From contig JAEWJZ010000030.1 of assembly GCA_023386315.1 (NCBI GenBank), forward strand, positions 62,001 through 126,000: DNA of 64,000 nt, given 5' to 3'. The DNA comes from Bacillota bacterium. Its GTDB lineage: Bacteria > Bacillota > Clostridia > Lachnospirales > Lachnospiraceae. Numbering within the stretch: position 1 is the first letter of the stretch; each line of letters begins with the position of its first letter. Below, in pieces: positions 55,482-63,916 of this stretch. Position numbers and translations under genes: made by a program. The notes beneath the pieces were generated by a model. That model saw nothing but the letters and a program-made list of their open reading frames with translations. It had not been told where the DNA came from and ran no database searches.

Positions 55482-56495
55482 ATGATTACAATTAAGAAAA
55501 TGGCGGAATTACTTGGTACCAGCACGACCACCGTATCCAATGTCATACACGGGAAGCCGGGGGAAGTATCGCCTGTTATGGTGGAAAAGGTGAAAAAGCT
55601 GATTGAAGAGTATGACTATGTTCCAAACAGGAATGCCAGGAATCTGGCCAGAAACCGGTCCGGAATTATCGGACTGGCAATGAAAGCCAGTGAAAATAAG
55701 TACGATAACTTTGTAAAAGATCCCTTTGCAGGGGAACTGATCGGGGCAGTGGAACGGTTTGTACGGGCAAAGGGATATTTCACCATGCTCTATGTTTCCA
55801 GTGATATAGGGGAAATTATAAGCTCGGTTTCCAGCTGGAATGTGGATGGTCTGATTCTTCTTGGAATGCAGAAAGAGGATGGGGAACTGTTAAATCAAAA
55901 GATGAATAAGCCCATGGTTTTTGTGGATGCCTATTTTGAAGACGCTTCCTTTGAATATGTAAATGTTGGAATCGATGACAGAAAGGGCGGCAGGGATATT
56001 ACAGAATATCTTATACAGTCCGGACATCAGAAAATTGCATTTTTGGCGGATAACTGTATGGGAGTAGACTGTCAAAGGTTTATGGGTTACCGGGATGCGC
56101 TGACCAGTGCCGGTCTGCCATGGAAGGAAGACAACTTTATCAGGCTGAAACCAAGCGGCGCTGATTTATCCCTTATTTTATCCCAGGCCTATGAGCGGGT
56201 TCGGGACTTTACCGCGTTTATCTGTGCATCTGATTATTATGCGGCTTATATTTTAAATGATTTAAAGGATCGGGGTATGAAGATTCCGCAAGAACTTTCC
56301 ATAGTGGGATTTGATGATAATATCTGCAGCCGTCTGGTAAGACCTGCACTGACGACAGTTCACCAGGACGTAACGGAAAAAAGCCGGATTACTGTGGAAA
56401 AGCTGTTTCATATAATAAATGAAGAGAATTACGGAGCAAATTTTGAACAGCTTCCAATTTTTATCGTAGAGCGTTCTTCCGTGAGAAAAATGTAA
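55482..56495 (+). CDS. LacI-family transcriptional regulator of the alpha-glucoside module
   Basis: A 337-residue LacI-family repressor: the helix-turn-helix ITIKKMAELLGTSTTTVSNVIHGKPGEVSP starts at residue 2, the hinge is RNARNLARNRSGIIGLA, and a periplasmic-binding-like domain follows. The frame is open for another 100 codons upstream, but those lie over the hydrolase gene; the ATG at 55482 follows GAGGAGGGAG. It is expected to control the importer and GH13 genes at 57-63.8 kb. Candidate operators lie at 56637 and 56763. Confidence 0.92.
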   Translation: MITIKKMAELLGTSTTTVSNVIHGKPGEVSPVMVEKVKKLIEEYDYVPNRNARNLARNRSGIIGLAMKASENKYDNFVKDPFAGELIGAVERFVRAKGYFTMLYVSSDIGEIISSVSSWNVDGLILLGMQKEDGELLNQKMNKPMVFVDAYFEDASFEYVNVGIDDRKGGRDITEYLIQSGHQKIAFLADNCMGVDCQRFMGYRDALTSAGLPWKEDNFIRLKPSGADLSLILSQAYERVRDFTAFICASDYYAAYILNDLKDRGMKIPQELSIVGFDDNICSRLVRPALTTVHQDVTEKSRITVEKLFHIINEENYGANFEQLPIFIVERSSVRKM

Positions 56496-56536
56496 GTTTT
56501 CTGCAAAGGGAGCCTTATTTTTAAAAAGTAAGAAGT

Positions 56537-56608
56537 GAACCGTATGCGTTAATAGCGCACGTGCGGTTTGATAAGGGGGTAGCCTGGAAATAGGCTGCCC
56601 TACTTTAT
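56537..56608 (+). mobile_element. Solitary group II intron 3' end (domains V and VI)
   Basis: Domain V at 56537-56569: GAACCGTA pairs over 8 bp with TGCGGTTT, a two-base CG bulge sits on the 3' side, then TGCG pairs with CGCA over a seven-base loop. A GAT linker follows. Domain VI at 56573-56605 pairs AAGGGGGTAGCCT with AGGCTGCCCTACTT over 13 bp and leaves a single bulged A (56602), exactly seven bases from an AT end (56608), as expected for a branch point and 3' splice site. There is no reverse transcriptase and no domain I-IV; the LacI gene ends only 41 bases upstream. The triad is AAC instead of AGC, so it is probably a dead 5'-truncated insertion. Confidence 0.7.
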
Positions 56609-57076
56609 TATTGTCAAAAAAGTGATAAAACATTATAAGCGATTGATCTATAGAAAATGTGTCTGAAATTTGATGGTAAAAATATATAACGTATAATAAT
56701 CATTTGTAAATTGGTAAAAATACACAAAAAATAAGGTGGAAAATTTGTGGATAACACGAAAACATGTCAAGCGATTGACATGGAGCGCAGAGAGGAATAT
56801 ACTCAGGGTATAGCATACGCAAAGACGCTTCCATGAGGCGGTATATTTTGCGGAAAATCAGAATATCAGGTAAGGCAGCAAGGCAGAAGCTTCCAAAAGC
56901 GCAGGAGCTGAAGTATGGAAGACACATTTATATAATATAAATAACTTGAAAAAACTCTTGTTATATCATCTATAAAGTGCTAATATATTATGTATAGAGA
57001 ACTTATGCGCATAAGTTACAATATAGTTATTAAAATATCACATATTGACAGCATATTTAATAATGGAGGGCGTATT
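56609..57076. other. Long intergenic region before the alpha-glucoside operon
   Basis: No supported gene. It contains the 10-mer AAGCGATTGA twice (56637 and 56769); the second is inside the palindrome CATGTCAA-GCGA-TTGACATG (56763-56782), a good LacI-family operator candidate. A likely promoter is TTGTTA (56958-56963), 17 bases, TAATAT (56981-56986). Short open frames here lack ribosome sites. Confidence 0.55.
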
Positions 57077-58411
57077 ATGAAGAAATACTTATGGGTTATG
57101 GCGATGGCAGGAGCAGCAGCGGTTTTGTCACTTGCAGGCTGTGGGAAGAGTACGCAGTCAGATGGAACTGTGACATCGGCTGCCAGCAGCGAATCCGCAG
57201 AAAGCAAGGGGGACAGCCAGGCAAAGTCCGGCGGGCAGGCGATTCGGATCGTTAACGGAAAGATCGAAATTGATGAACCGTTAAAAGCTTTCGCTAAAAA
57301 ATATCAGGAAAAAACCGGTCAGGAGGTTGTGATTGAGTCTCTTGGAGGCGGAGTTGACATCAATGGCACCATGAAGGGATATCTGGCTGCAGGCAATATG
57401 CCGGATTTATTCGTATTCGGGGGCGAAGGGGATTATCAGACCTGGAAGGATTATATGGCAGATTTAAGCGGAGAAGAGTGGACATCCAAAACAGAATTCG
57501 GTTTTAAATCAGAAGATGGAAAAACGGTAGGTTTTCCTTACGCAGTAGAGGGCTATGGCATTACATATAATAAGGACGTTCTTGAGAAAGCAGGGGTAGA
57601 TCCCGCTTCTCTCACAAGCTATGACGCGTTTAAAAAAGCCTTTGAGACCATTGATCAGAAGAAGGATGAGCTGGGACTGACCGCTGTATGCTCGGTTGCC
57701 GCTGAATCCGGTCAGATGTACTGGTCAACAGGAAACCATCTGTTTGGTTACTATTTATCAGGCGGGTTAAAGAGAGGCGATACCACTTATATTGATCAGT
57801 TAAAATCCGGAAAGACGGATACAGAACGTCTGGGACAGTTTGCGGATTTTATGAAACTTCTGTTTGATTACTCCGATAAGAATACCCTGATATCCGGAAC
57901 CTATGATGATCAGCTGGCTTTGTGGGCGAAGGGAAAGACCGCGTTTATCACTCAGGGGAACTGGATTGATCCGTCTCTTCCTGATTACGATGTAAAATTT
58001 GACTGTGGAATAGCTCCTCTGGCATTTACAAAGGAAGAGATGAAGGGAGTTCTTGCAGACTGTCCATCCTGGTGGGCTGTTTATAACAAAGGCACCAATA
58101 TTGATGCATGCAAGGCCTTTTTAAAAGAGCTTGCTCTGTCTGACGAAGGCCAGGAGTGTCTGGTAAGTGACTGCGGAATGATTTCTCCTTATACCACCTG
58201 TAAGGTAAGCCCTAAGACACCTTTGGCCATGAGTTTAAAAACTTATGTGGATGCAGGCAACACTTATTCCTGGGAATGGACGAAGATGCCGGAAGGAATC
58301 TCCATGAATGCAACAGGTGCTGTGTTTGAACTGTATGCAAAAGGGGAGATTGACAAGGACGGATTCGTGAATATGATGCAGACAGCCATTGCAGACTATG
58401 TGAAAAAATAA
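57077..58411 (+). CDS. CUT1-type sugar-binding lipoprotein (alpha-glucoside module)
   Basis: A 444-residue lipoprotein: signal MKKYLWVMAMAG with lipobox LAGC (about 20-23), a Ser/Ala-rich linker, then a family 1 binding domain (QAIRIVNGKIEIDEPLKAFAKKYQEKTGQEVVIES, NMPDLFVFGGEGDYQTWKDYM, GFPYAVEGYGITYNKDVLEKAG). The start at 57077 follows GGAGGG; the open frame 29 codons upstream lacks a site. It feeds the permeases at 58.5-60.4 kb. The GH13 enzymes downstream suggest isomaltose- or maltose-type oligosaccharides. Confidence 0.93.
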   Translation: MKKYLWVMAMAGAAAVLSLAGCGKSTQSDGTVTSAASSESAESKGDSQAKSGGQAIRIVNGKIEIDEPLKAFAKKYQEKTGQEVVIESLGGGVDINGTMKGYLAAGNMPDLFVFGGEGDYQTWKDYMADLSGEEWTSKTEFGFKSEDGKTVGFPYAVEGYGITYNKDVLEKAGVDPASLTSYDAFKKAFETIDQKKDELGLTAVCSVAAESGQMYWSTGNHLFGYYLSGGLKRGDTTYIDQLKSGKTDTERLGQFADFMKLLFDYSDKNTLISGTYDDQLALWAKGKTAFITQGNWIDPSLPDYDVKFDCGIAPLAFTKEEMKGVLADCPSWWAVYNKGTNIDACKAFLKELALSDEGQECLVSDCGMISPYTTCKVSPKTPLAMSLKTYVDAGNTYSWEWTKMPEGISMNATGAVFELYAKGEIDKDGFVNMMQTAIADYVKK

Positions 58412-58482
58412 CTGGGCAGGGCGGCTAAACAGCCGCCCGTATCCATATGGAAACGCTAAGGCAGAGATAAAGGAGAAAGCGT

Positions 58483-59523
58483 ATGGAGGGTAAAGCAAAA
58501 AAGATAAGTTCAATTCTGCCGGCAGCAGTAGGTGCAGTAATGGTCTGCTGCGGGCTGTATTCAGATTTTTACAACCGGGAATTCTGGGGAAGGGGTCCAT
58601 TGCTTGCAGGTGGACTGATATTGATCATCGCCAGTCTTTATCTGTTACCGGGAAGAAAACACCGGGCGATTGTAAACGGTTTATTTCTGCTTCCCCTTAC
58701 AGGAGCTTTCTTCGTAACCGTCCTGATCCCTTTTCTGTTCGGTATTTTTTATTCGTTTACAGATTGGAACGGGATCCGGTTTACCCAGTTTATAGGGCTT
58801 AAGAATTATGCGCAGATGTTTCATGCCCCGGATTATTTATATTCGCTGCTTATTACATTCTTATTTACGGTTTTTAATATGGTTTCGGTTAATTTTGCGG
58901 CATTCTTTCTTGCTCTTTTATGTACCTCCGGGGTAAAGGGAAGAAATTTTTACAGGGCCTCATTCTTTCTTCCTAATTTAATCGGCGGTATTGTCCTTGG
59001 ATATGTCTGGCAGTTTATATTTAATAAAGTATTTACAAGCCTGATCGCAGGAAGTGTTTCCATGCTGACGAATCCCAATCTGGCTTTCTTTGCAATTCTG
59101 ATTGTGAGCACATGGCAGTATGCCGGGTATATTATGATGATCTATGTCACCGGACTTCAGGGAGTTCCAAGAGACATTTTAGAAGCGTCGGCTGTTGACG
59201 GGGCGGGGGCGTTAAAAACTCTCTTACACATCAAACTGCCCATGATTGCCAATACCTTTACGGTGTGTATTTTCCTCACCCTTGTCAATTCCTTTAAGCA
59301 GTTTGATTTAAATTATGCCATTACAAACGGGGCACCCAGCCGGATTCTGGGAGCAAAAGCGGTGGCTTCCACCGAGTTCCTGGCTCTTAATATATATAAT
59401 ACGGCTATTGCCAGAAACAGATATGCGGAGGGGCAGACAAAAGCGGTGGTGTTCTTCCTCATTCTGGCGGTGGTATCTCTTACCCAGGTATCCATCAGTA
59501 AAAAGAGGGAGGTGGAATTATGA
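58483..59523 (+). CDS. CUT1 sugar ABC permease (MalF-like)
   Basis: A 346-residue permease, longer than usual because two extra hydrophobic segments (about 10-25 and 34-52) precede the six core helices. The EAA loop reads RDILEASAVDGAGALKTLLHIKLP (about 228-251). The next gene starts inside its last codons (four-base overlap), so translation is coupled. AAAGGAGA precedes the ATG. Confidence 0.92.
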   Translation: MEGKAKKISSILPAAVGAVMVCCGLYSDFYNREFWGRGPLLAGGLILIIASLYLLPGRKHRAIVNGLFLLPLTGAFFVTVLIPFLFGIFYSFTDWNGIRFTQFIGLKNYAQMFHAPDYLYSLLITFLFTVFNMVSVNFAAFFLALLCTSGVKGRNFYRASFFLPNLIGGIVLGYVWQFIFNKVFTSLIAGSVSMLTNPNLAFFAILIVSTWQYAGYIMMIYVTGLQGVPRDILEASAVDGAGALKTLLHIKLPMIANTFTVCIFLTLVNSFKQFDLNYAITNGAPSRILGAKAVASTEFLALNIYNTAIARNRYAEGQTKAVVFFLILAVVSLTQVSISKKREVEL

Positions 59524-60410
59524 GAGAAAATCATGGGCGGAAAAGGATTACATGGGACGCAGGGCAGTCAAAACGGCTTATTCCGGAGCTGATCGGTTTG
59601 ATTCTGTCTCTTTTCGTGCTGTCTCCCTTTATCCTGGTAATATTCAATGCGGCCAAAAAAAGTGCGGATATAGTGATCAGTCCCATTGCACCGCCCTCTG
59701 ACTGGGGGCAGCTACTGGTCAATTTAAAAAATGTAATCGGCAATCAGAACTTCAGCTATTGGAGATCTTTTGGAAGTTCATTGTACATAACCGCAGTCAG
59801 CCTGATTCTGCTGACCTTATTTTCCAGTATGGCGGCATGGGTGCTGGTCCGGAATAAGACAAAATGGTCACAGGTGATTTTCATGATGTTTGTGGCATCC
59901 ATGGTCATACCGTTTCAGGTGGTGATGCTGCCCCTCCTGTCTACGTTTCGTAAAGTGTCCGAATTTACAGGGATTCCCCTGTTAAGCAGTTACACAGGAA
60001 TCATTACCGCTTATCTGGGATTTGGAGGATCCTTATCCGTGTTTATTCTTCATGGATTTATAAAAGGAATTCCAAAGGAACTGGAGGAAGCGGCCTGGAT
60101 TGATGGCTGCAGTCCTGAGAATACATTCTTTCAGATCGTGTTTCCGCTGTTAAAGCCTGTGCAGATGACAGTGCTGATTCTCAACGGAATCTGGATCTGG
60201 AACGACTATCTCCTTCCGTCGCTGATGCTGGGGCTGAATGGAAGAATCAAAACCCTGCCTGTTGCAGTGAGCAGCTTTGTAGGTTCCTATGTCAAGCAGT
60301 GGGATTTAATCCTGGCGGCAGCATTTCTGGCCATGATTCCCATCGTTATTCTGTTTTTATGCGCCCAGAGGCAGATCATACAGGGAATGGTAGAAGGGGC
60401 GATTAAATAA
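59520..60410 (+). CDS. CUT1 sugar ABC permease (MalG-like)
   Basis: A 296-residue permease with six core helices and the EAA loop KELEEAAWIDGCSPENTFFQIVFP (about 189-212). No ATPase gene follows, as in the first importer of this window. It ends 16 bases before the first GH13 gene, within one operon. Confidence 0.92.
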   Translation: MRENHGRKRITWDAGQSKRLIPELIGLILSLFVLSPFILVIFNAAKKSADIVISPIAPPSDWGQLLVNLKNVIGNQNFSYWRSFGSSLYITAVSLILLTLFSSMAAWVLVRNKTKWSQVIFMMFVASMVIPFQVVMLPLLSTFRKVSEFTGIPLLSSYTGIITAYLGFGGSLSVFILHGFIKGIPKELEEAAWIDGCSPENTFFQIVFPLLKPVQMTVLILNGIWIWNDYLLPSLMLGLNGRIKTLPVAVSSFVGSYVKQWDLILAAAFLAMIPIVILFLCAQRQIIQGMVEGAIK

Positions 60411-60426
60411 TGAAAAGGAGTCTGCT

Positions 60427-62115
60427 ATGGAACGGAAATGGTGGAAAGAGGCAGTGGTATATCAGATCTATCCCAGAAGCTTTAAAGACAGCAACGGGGA
60501 TGGAATCGGAGACTTAAACGGGATCAGGGAGAAGCTCCCATATTTAAAACTGCTGGGAATTGATGTAATCTGGCTTTCACCCATTTATCAGTCCCCTAAT
60601 GATGATAATGGATATGACATCAGTGATTACAAAATGATTATGGATGAGTTCGGAACCATGAAAGATTTTGATGATCTTTTAAATGAAGCCCATGAAAACG
60701 GGATCCGTATTATTATGGATCTGGTGGTGAATCACACCTCTGATGAGCATCCATGGTTTTTGGAGAGCCGGAAAAGCAGGGAGAATCCTTACCGGGATTA
60801 TTATATCTGGAGAGAGGGAAAAGGAGAGGGAGTGCCGCCCAATAACTGGGGAGCCTGCTTTGGAGGTTCTGCATGGAAACTGGATGAGAAAACCGGCATG
60901 TATTACCTCCATTTGTTTTCGCCTAAGCAGCCGGACTTAAACTGGGAAAATGAGACTGTCCGAAGGGAAGTCTTTGAGATGATGGACTGGTGGTGCAGGA
61001 AAGGAATCGATGGTTTCCGCATGGATGTGATCAGTATGATATCCAAGAATCAGGCATTTCCCGACGGGGAAGTAAAGGAAGGACTTTACGGTGATTTCTC
61101 ACCTTACGCAGTTCATGGACCTATGGTTCATACCTATTTAAAGGAGATGAATGAAAAGGTTTTGTCTCAATATGATCTGATGACGGTAGGTGAGACTGCC
61201 GGGGTTACTGTGGAGGAAGCCAGAAAATATGCGGGAGCAGAAGAACATGAGTTAAACATGGTGTTTCATTTTGAGCATGTGGAGGGAGACGGAGAACTGT
61301 TAAAGTGGACGGATAAAAAGCCGGATCTGCTGCGGTTAAAAAAGATTCTTTCCAGATGGCAGGAGGATCTGGGAGAAGATGCCTGGAACAGTTTATACTG
61401 GGATAATCATGACCAGCCAAGAGCTGTATCCCGCTTTGGTAATGACAGCAGCCGTTACAGAGAAGTTTCCGCCAAGATGCTGGCAACCTGCCTTCATATG
61501 ATGAGGGGGACTCCTTATATCTATCAGGGAGAAGAGCTGGGGATGACTAATTTCCCATTTACAGAGTTAACCCAGTTCAGAGATATCGAAAGTCTGAATG
61601 CCTATGGGGAACTTACCGGGAAAGGGCTGGTCACCCATGAAAAGATGATGAGATATTTACGGTGCAAAAGCAGGGATCATGCAAGAACTCCCATGCAGTG
61701 GGACGATGGACCGTCTGCCGGATTCACCGTTTCAGTACCCTGGATATCTGTCAATCCCAATTATACTGAAATCAATGCAAAAAAGGAACTGGCTGATGAG
61801 AATTCCGTATTTCATTATTACAGGAAGCTGATAGAGCTGAGAAAGAAATATGAAATAATTGTATACGGAAGCTACCAGCTGATTATGAAAGAGGATACCA
61901 GGGTATTTGCCTACATCCGCAGTCTGCAGAGTGAGAGGCTGCTTGTGCTCTGTAATTTTTCTGATGAGGAGGCAGCCGTATCTTTACCGGAAGAATTTTT
62001 AAGAGAGAATGCAAAGTGCCTTATTGATAATTATGATGATCCTTCCTCTGAAAGGCGGGGCAGACTGCTTCCTTATGAGGCGGCAGCCTATTATCTGGGG
62101 AAGGAAAAAAACTGA
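60427..62115 (+). CDS. GH13 alpha-glucosidase (oligo-1,6-glucosidase type)
   Basis: A 562-residue cytoplasmic GH13 enzyme, probably subfamily 31. The barrel contains VVYQIYPRSFKDSNGDGIGDLNGI (region VI area), DLVVNH (about 98-103), GFRMDVI with nucleophile Asp200, TVGETAG with acid Glu256, and WDNHDQPR with Asp329. DLVVNHTSDEHPWF favours alpha-1,6 or short alpha-glucosides. A Val after the region II nucleophile neighbourhood (MDVI) is the pattern usually linked to alpha-1,6 specificity. AAAGGAG precedes the ATG. Confidence 0.93.
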   Translation: MERKWWKEAVVYQIYPRSFKDSNGDGIGDLNGIREKLPYLKLLGIDVIWLSPIYQSPNDDNGYDISDYKMIMDEFGTMKDFDDLLNEAHENGIRIIMDLVVNHTSDEHPWFLESRKSRENPYRDYYIWREGKGEGVPPNNWGACFGGSAWKLDEKTGMYYLHLFSPKQPDLNWENETVRREVFEMMDWWCRKGIDGFRMDVISMISKNQAFPDGEVKEGLYGDFSPYAVHGPMVHTYLKEMNEKVLSQYDLMTVGETAGVTVEEARKYAGAEEHELNMVFHFEHVEGDGELLKWTDKKPDLLRLKKILSRWQEDLGEDAWNSLYWDNHDQPRAVSRFGNDSSRYREVSAKMLATCLHMMRGTPYIYQGEELGMTNFPFTELTQFRDIESLNAYGELTGKGLVTHEKMMRYLRCKSRDHARTPMQWDDGPSAGFTVSVPWISVNPNYTEINAKKELADENSVFHYYRKLIELRKKYEIIVYGSYQLIMKEDTRVFAYIRSLQSERLLVLCNFSDEEAAVSLPEEFLRENAKCLIDNYDDPSSERRGRLLPYEAAAYYLGKEKN

Positions 62116-63798
62116 ATGGAGAAATATGAAATGAATAAACAATGGTGGCATGATAAGGTGGCCTATCAGATCTATCCGAAAAGTTTTTGCGATACCAATG
62201 GTGACGGAATCGGGGACTTGAGAGGCGTGATTTCAAAGCTGGATTATTTAAAGGAGCTTGGAATTGATATCATATGGCTTTCTCCTATCTATCAGTCTCC
62301 CTTTGCAGATCAGGGATATGACATTTCTGATTATTATAAAATCGATCCCAGATTCGGCACAATGGAGGATTTAACAGAACTGATTGCCGAGGCGAAGAAA
62401 AGGAATCTTTCTATATTACTTGATCTGGTGGTGAACCATTGTTCCGATGAACATGAATGGTTTCAGAAGGCTCTTAAGGATCCGGAAGGGGAGTATGGTA
62501 AGTATTTTTATATCAGGGAAGGAAGAGATGGGAAAGAACCTACCAATATCCGGTCATATTTTGGAGGAAGTGCATGGGAACGGATCGGAGATACCAACCT
62601 GTATTACCTTCATCTTTTTCATAAAAAGCAGCCGGATCTAAACTGGGAAAATCCGGTTGTACGGGGAGCAATCTACGATATGATCAACTGGTGGCTTAAG
62701 AAAGGTATTGCGGGATTTCGGATCGATGCCATCATGAATATTAAAAAGGCACTTCCTTTTCATGATTATGCGCCGGACCGGGAAGATGGACTGGCAGACT
62801 GCAGGCTGATGTTAAAAGAGAATGAAGGAGTCATGGATTTTCTGAAGGAGATGCGGGAGGCGACCTTTAAAAAATACAACGCGTTTACCGTTGGAGAGGT
62901 ATTTAATGAAAAAAAGGAAGAGCTGAATGATTTCATAGGGGAAGACGGATGTTTTTCTTCCATCTTTGATTTCAGCCAGACTGTGTTCGGCGCCAGTGAA
63001 AAAGGCTGGTATGACAATCAGCCGGTTACACCAGATGATTACAGAAAATGCTGCTTTGACAGTCAGAAGAGGGCGGAAGGAATCGGTTTTCTTTCTAATA
63101 TTATTGAAAATCACGATGAGCCCAGGGGTGTGAGCAGATATATTCCGGAGGGAGAATGTTCCGATGCAGCAAAGAAGATGCTTGCGACCCTTTATTTTCT
63201 TTTAAAAGGAATTCCCTTTCTCTATCAGGGACAGGAAATAGGCATGGAAAACGTTCCCTTTGACAGCATCGACCAGTTTGATGATATTTCCACTTTGGAT
63301 GAATACCGGGTGGCACTGAGGGCGGGACTGTCAAAAGAACAGGCTTTTGAAGCTGTAAGACGTTACAGCCGGGATAATGCCAGGGTCCCCTTCCAGTGGG
63401 ATGACAGTGAAAACGCCGGGTTTACAAAAGGAACTCCGTGGCTTATGGTCAATCCGGATTATCAAACCATTCATTTACAGCGTCAGTCTGCAGATCCTGA
63501 CTCCGTTTTTTGCTATTATAAAAAACTGATTGCACTAAGAAAGGCTGAGGGATACAGGGATACCTTTGTATACGGTCAGTTTACACCAGCTTATACAGAA
63601 AAAGAAAGAGTAATGGCTTATTTTAGAACGGGAAATAATCAAAGAATTCTTGTTATAGGAAACTTTAAAATGGCTGAGCAGGAAATTGAGCTGGAAAAAC
63701 CATATAAAAACATTCTGCTTCACAATTACCATACAGCCGGGGGGGATGGAACGAAGCTTTTATTAAAGGGATATGAGGTTCTTGTTCTGGAGTTTTAA
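62116..63798 (+). CDS. Second GH13 alpha-glucosidase
   Basis: A 560-residue GH13 enzyme, a paralogue of the upstream enzyme in the same operon. Catalytic residues are Asp204 (GFRIDAI), Glu261 (TVGEVFNE) and Asp334 (ENHDEPR). Its region II has Ala after the Asp (IDAI) where the first enzyme has Val, which suggests a different linkage preference; division of labour is inferred. The start may be 62116, directly after the upstream stop, or ATG 62131, five codons later; both have weak purine-rich sites. The substrate loop near 205-245 (NIKKALPFHDYAPDREDG) differs most from the first enzyme. Confidence 0.92.
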   Translation: MEKYEMNKQWWHDKVAYQIYPKSFCDTNGDGIGDLRGVISKLDYLKELGIDIIWLSPIYQSPFADQGYDISDYYKIDPRFGTMEDLTELIAEAKKRNLSILLDLVVNHCSDEHEWFQKALKDPEGEYGKYFYIREGRDGKEPTNIRSYFGGSAWERIGDTNLYYLHLFHKKQPDLNWENPVVRGAIYDMINWWLKKGIAGFRIDAIMNIKKALPFHDYAPDREDGLADCRLMLKENEGVMDFLKEMREATFKKYNAFTVGEVFNEKKEELNDFIGEDGCFSSIFDFSQTVFGASEKGWYDNQPVTPDDYRKCCFDSQKRAEGIGFLSNIIENHDEPRGVSRYIPEGECSDAAKKMLATLYFLLKGIPFLYQGQEIGMENVPFDSIDQFDDISTLDEYRVALRAGLSKEQAFEAVRRYSRDNARVPFQWDDSENAGFTKGTPWLMVNPDYQTIHLQRQSADPDSVFCYYKKLIALRKAEGYRDTFVYGQFTPAYTEKERVMAYFRTGNNQRILVIGNFKMAEQEIELEKPYKNILLHNYHTAGGDGTKLLLKGYEVLVLEF

Positions 63799-63822
63799 AT
63801 GGAACGATTGTCCATGGGATCG

Positions 63823-63851
63823 TTGACATTGGATCTATGGAGGAATATAAT
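63823..63851 (+). promoter_or_regulatory. Consensus sigma-A promoter of the edge gene
   Basis: TTGACA (63823-63828), 17 bases, TATAAT (63846-63851): both hexamers and the spacer match the consensus exactly. Confidence 0.88.
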
Positions 63852-63859
63852 GAAGTCAG

Positions 63860-63883
63860 GGGTATATACGTTGGTATATGCCC
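63860..63883. promoter_or_regulatory. Palindromic operator over the predicted start of transcription
   Basis: GGGTATATAC - GTTG - GTATATGCCC: 10-base arms with one mismatch. It covers the expected +1 of the consensus promoter, a position suited to repression, possibly by the product of the gene that follows. Confidence 0.7.
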
Positions 63884-63916
63884 TTTCGTTTATTAAGACA
63901 TAGGAGGAAAATAGTT

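Noticed and set aside
56700..56927. Leftward 75-codon frame in the long intergenic region
   Set aside because: No ribosome site, and the region contains an operator-like palindrome; composition is non-coding.
63800..63902. 34-codon frame between the second GH13 gene and the edge gene
   Set aside because: It runs across the consensus promoter and operator and has no ribosome site.
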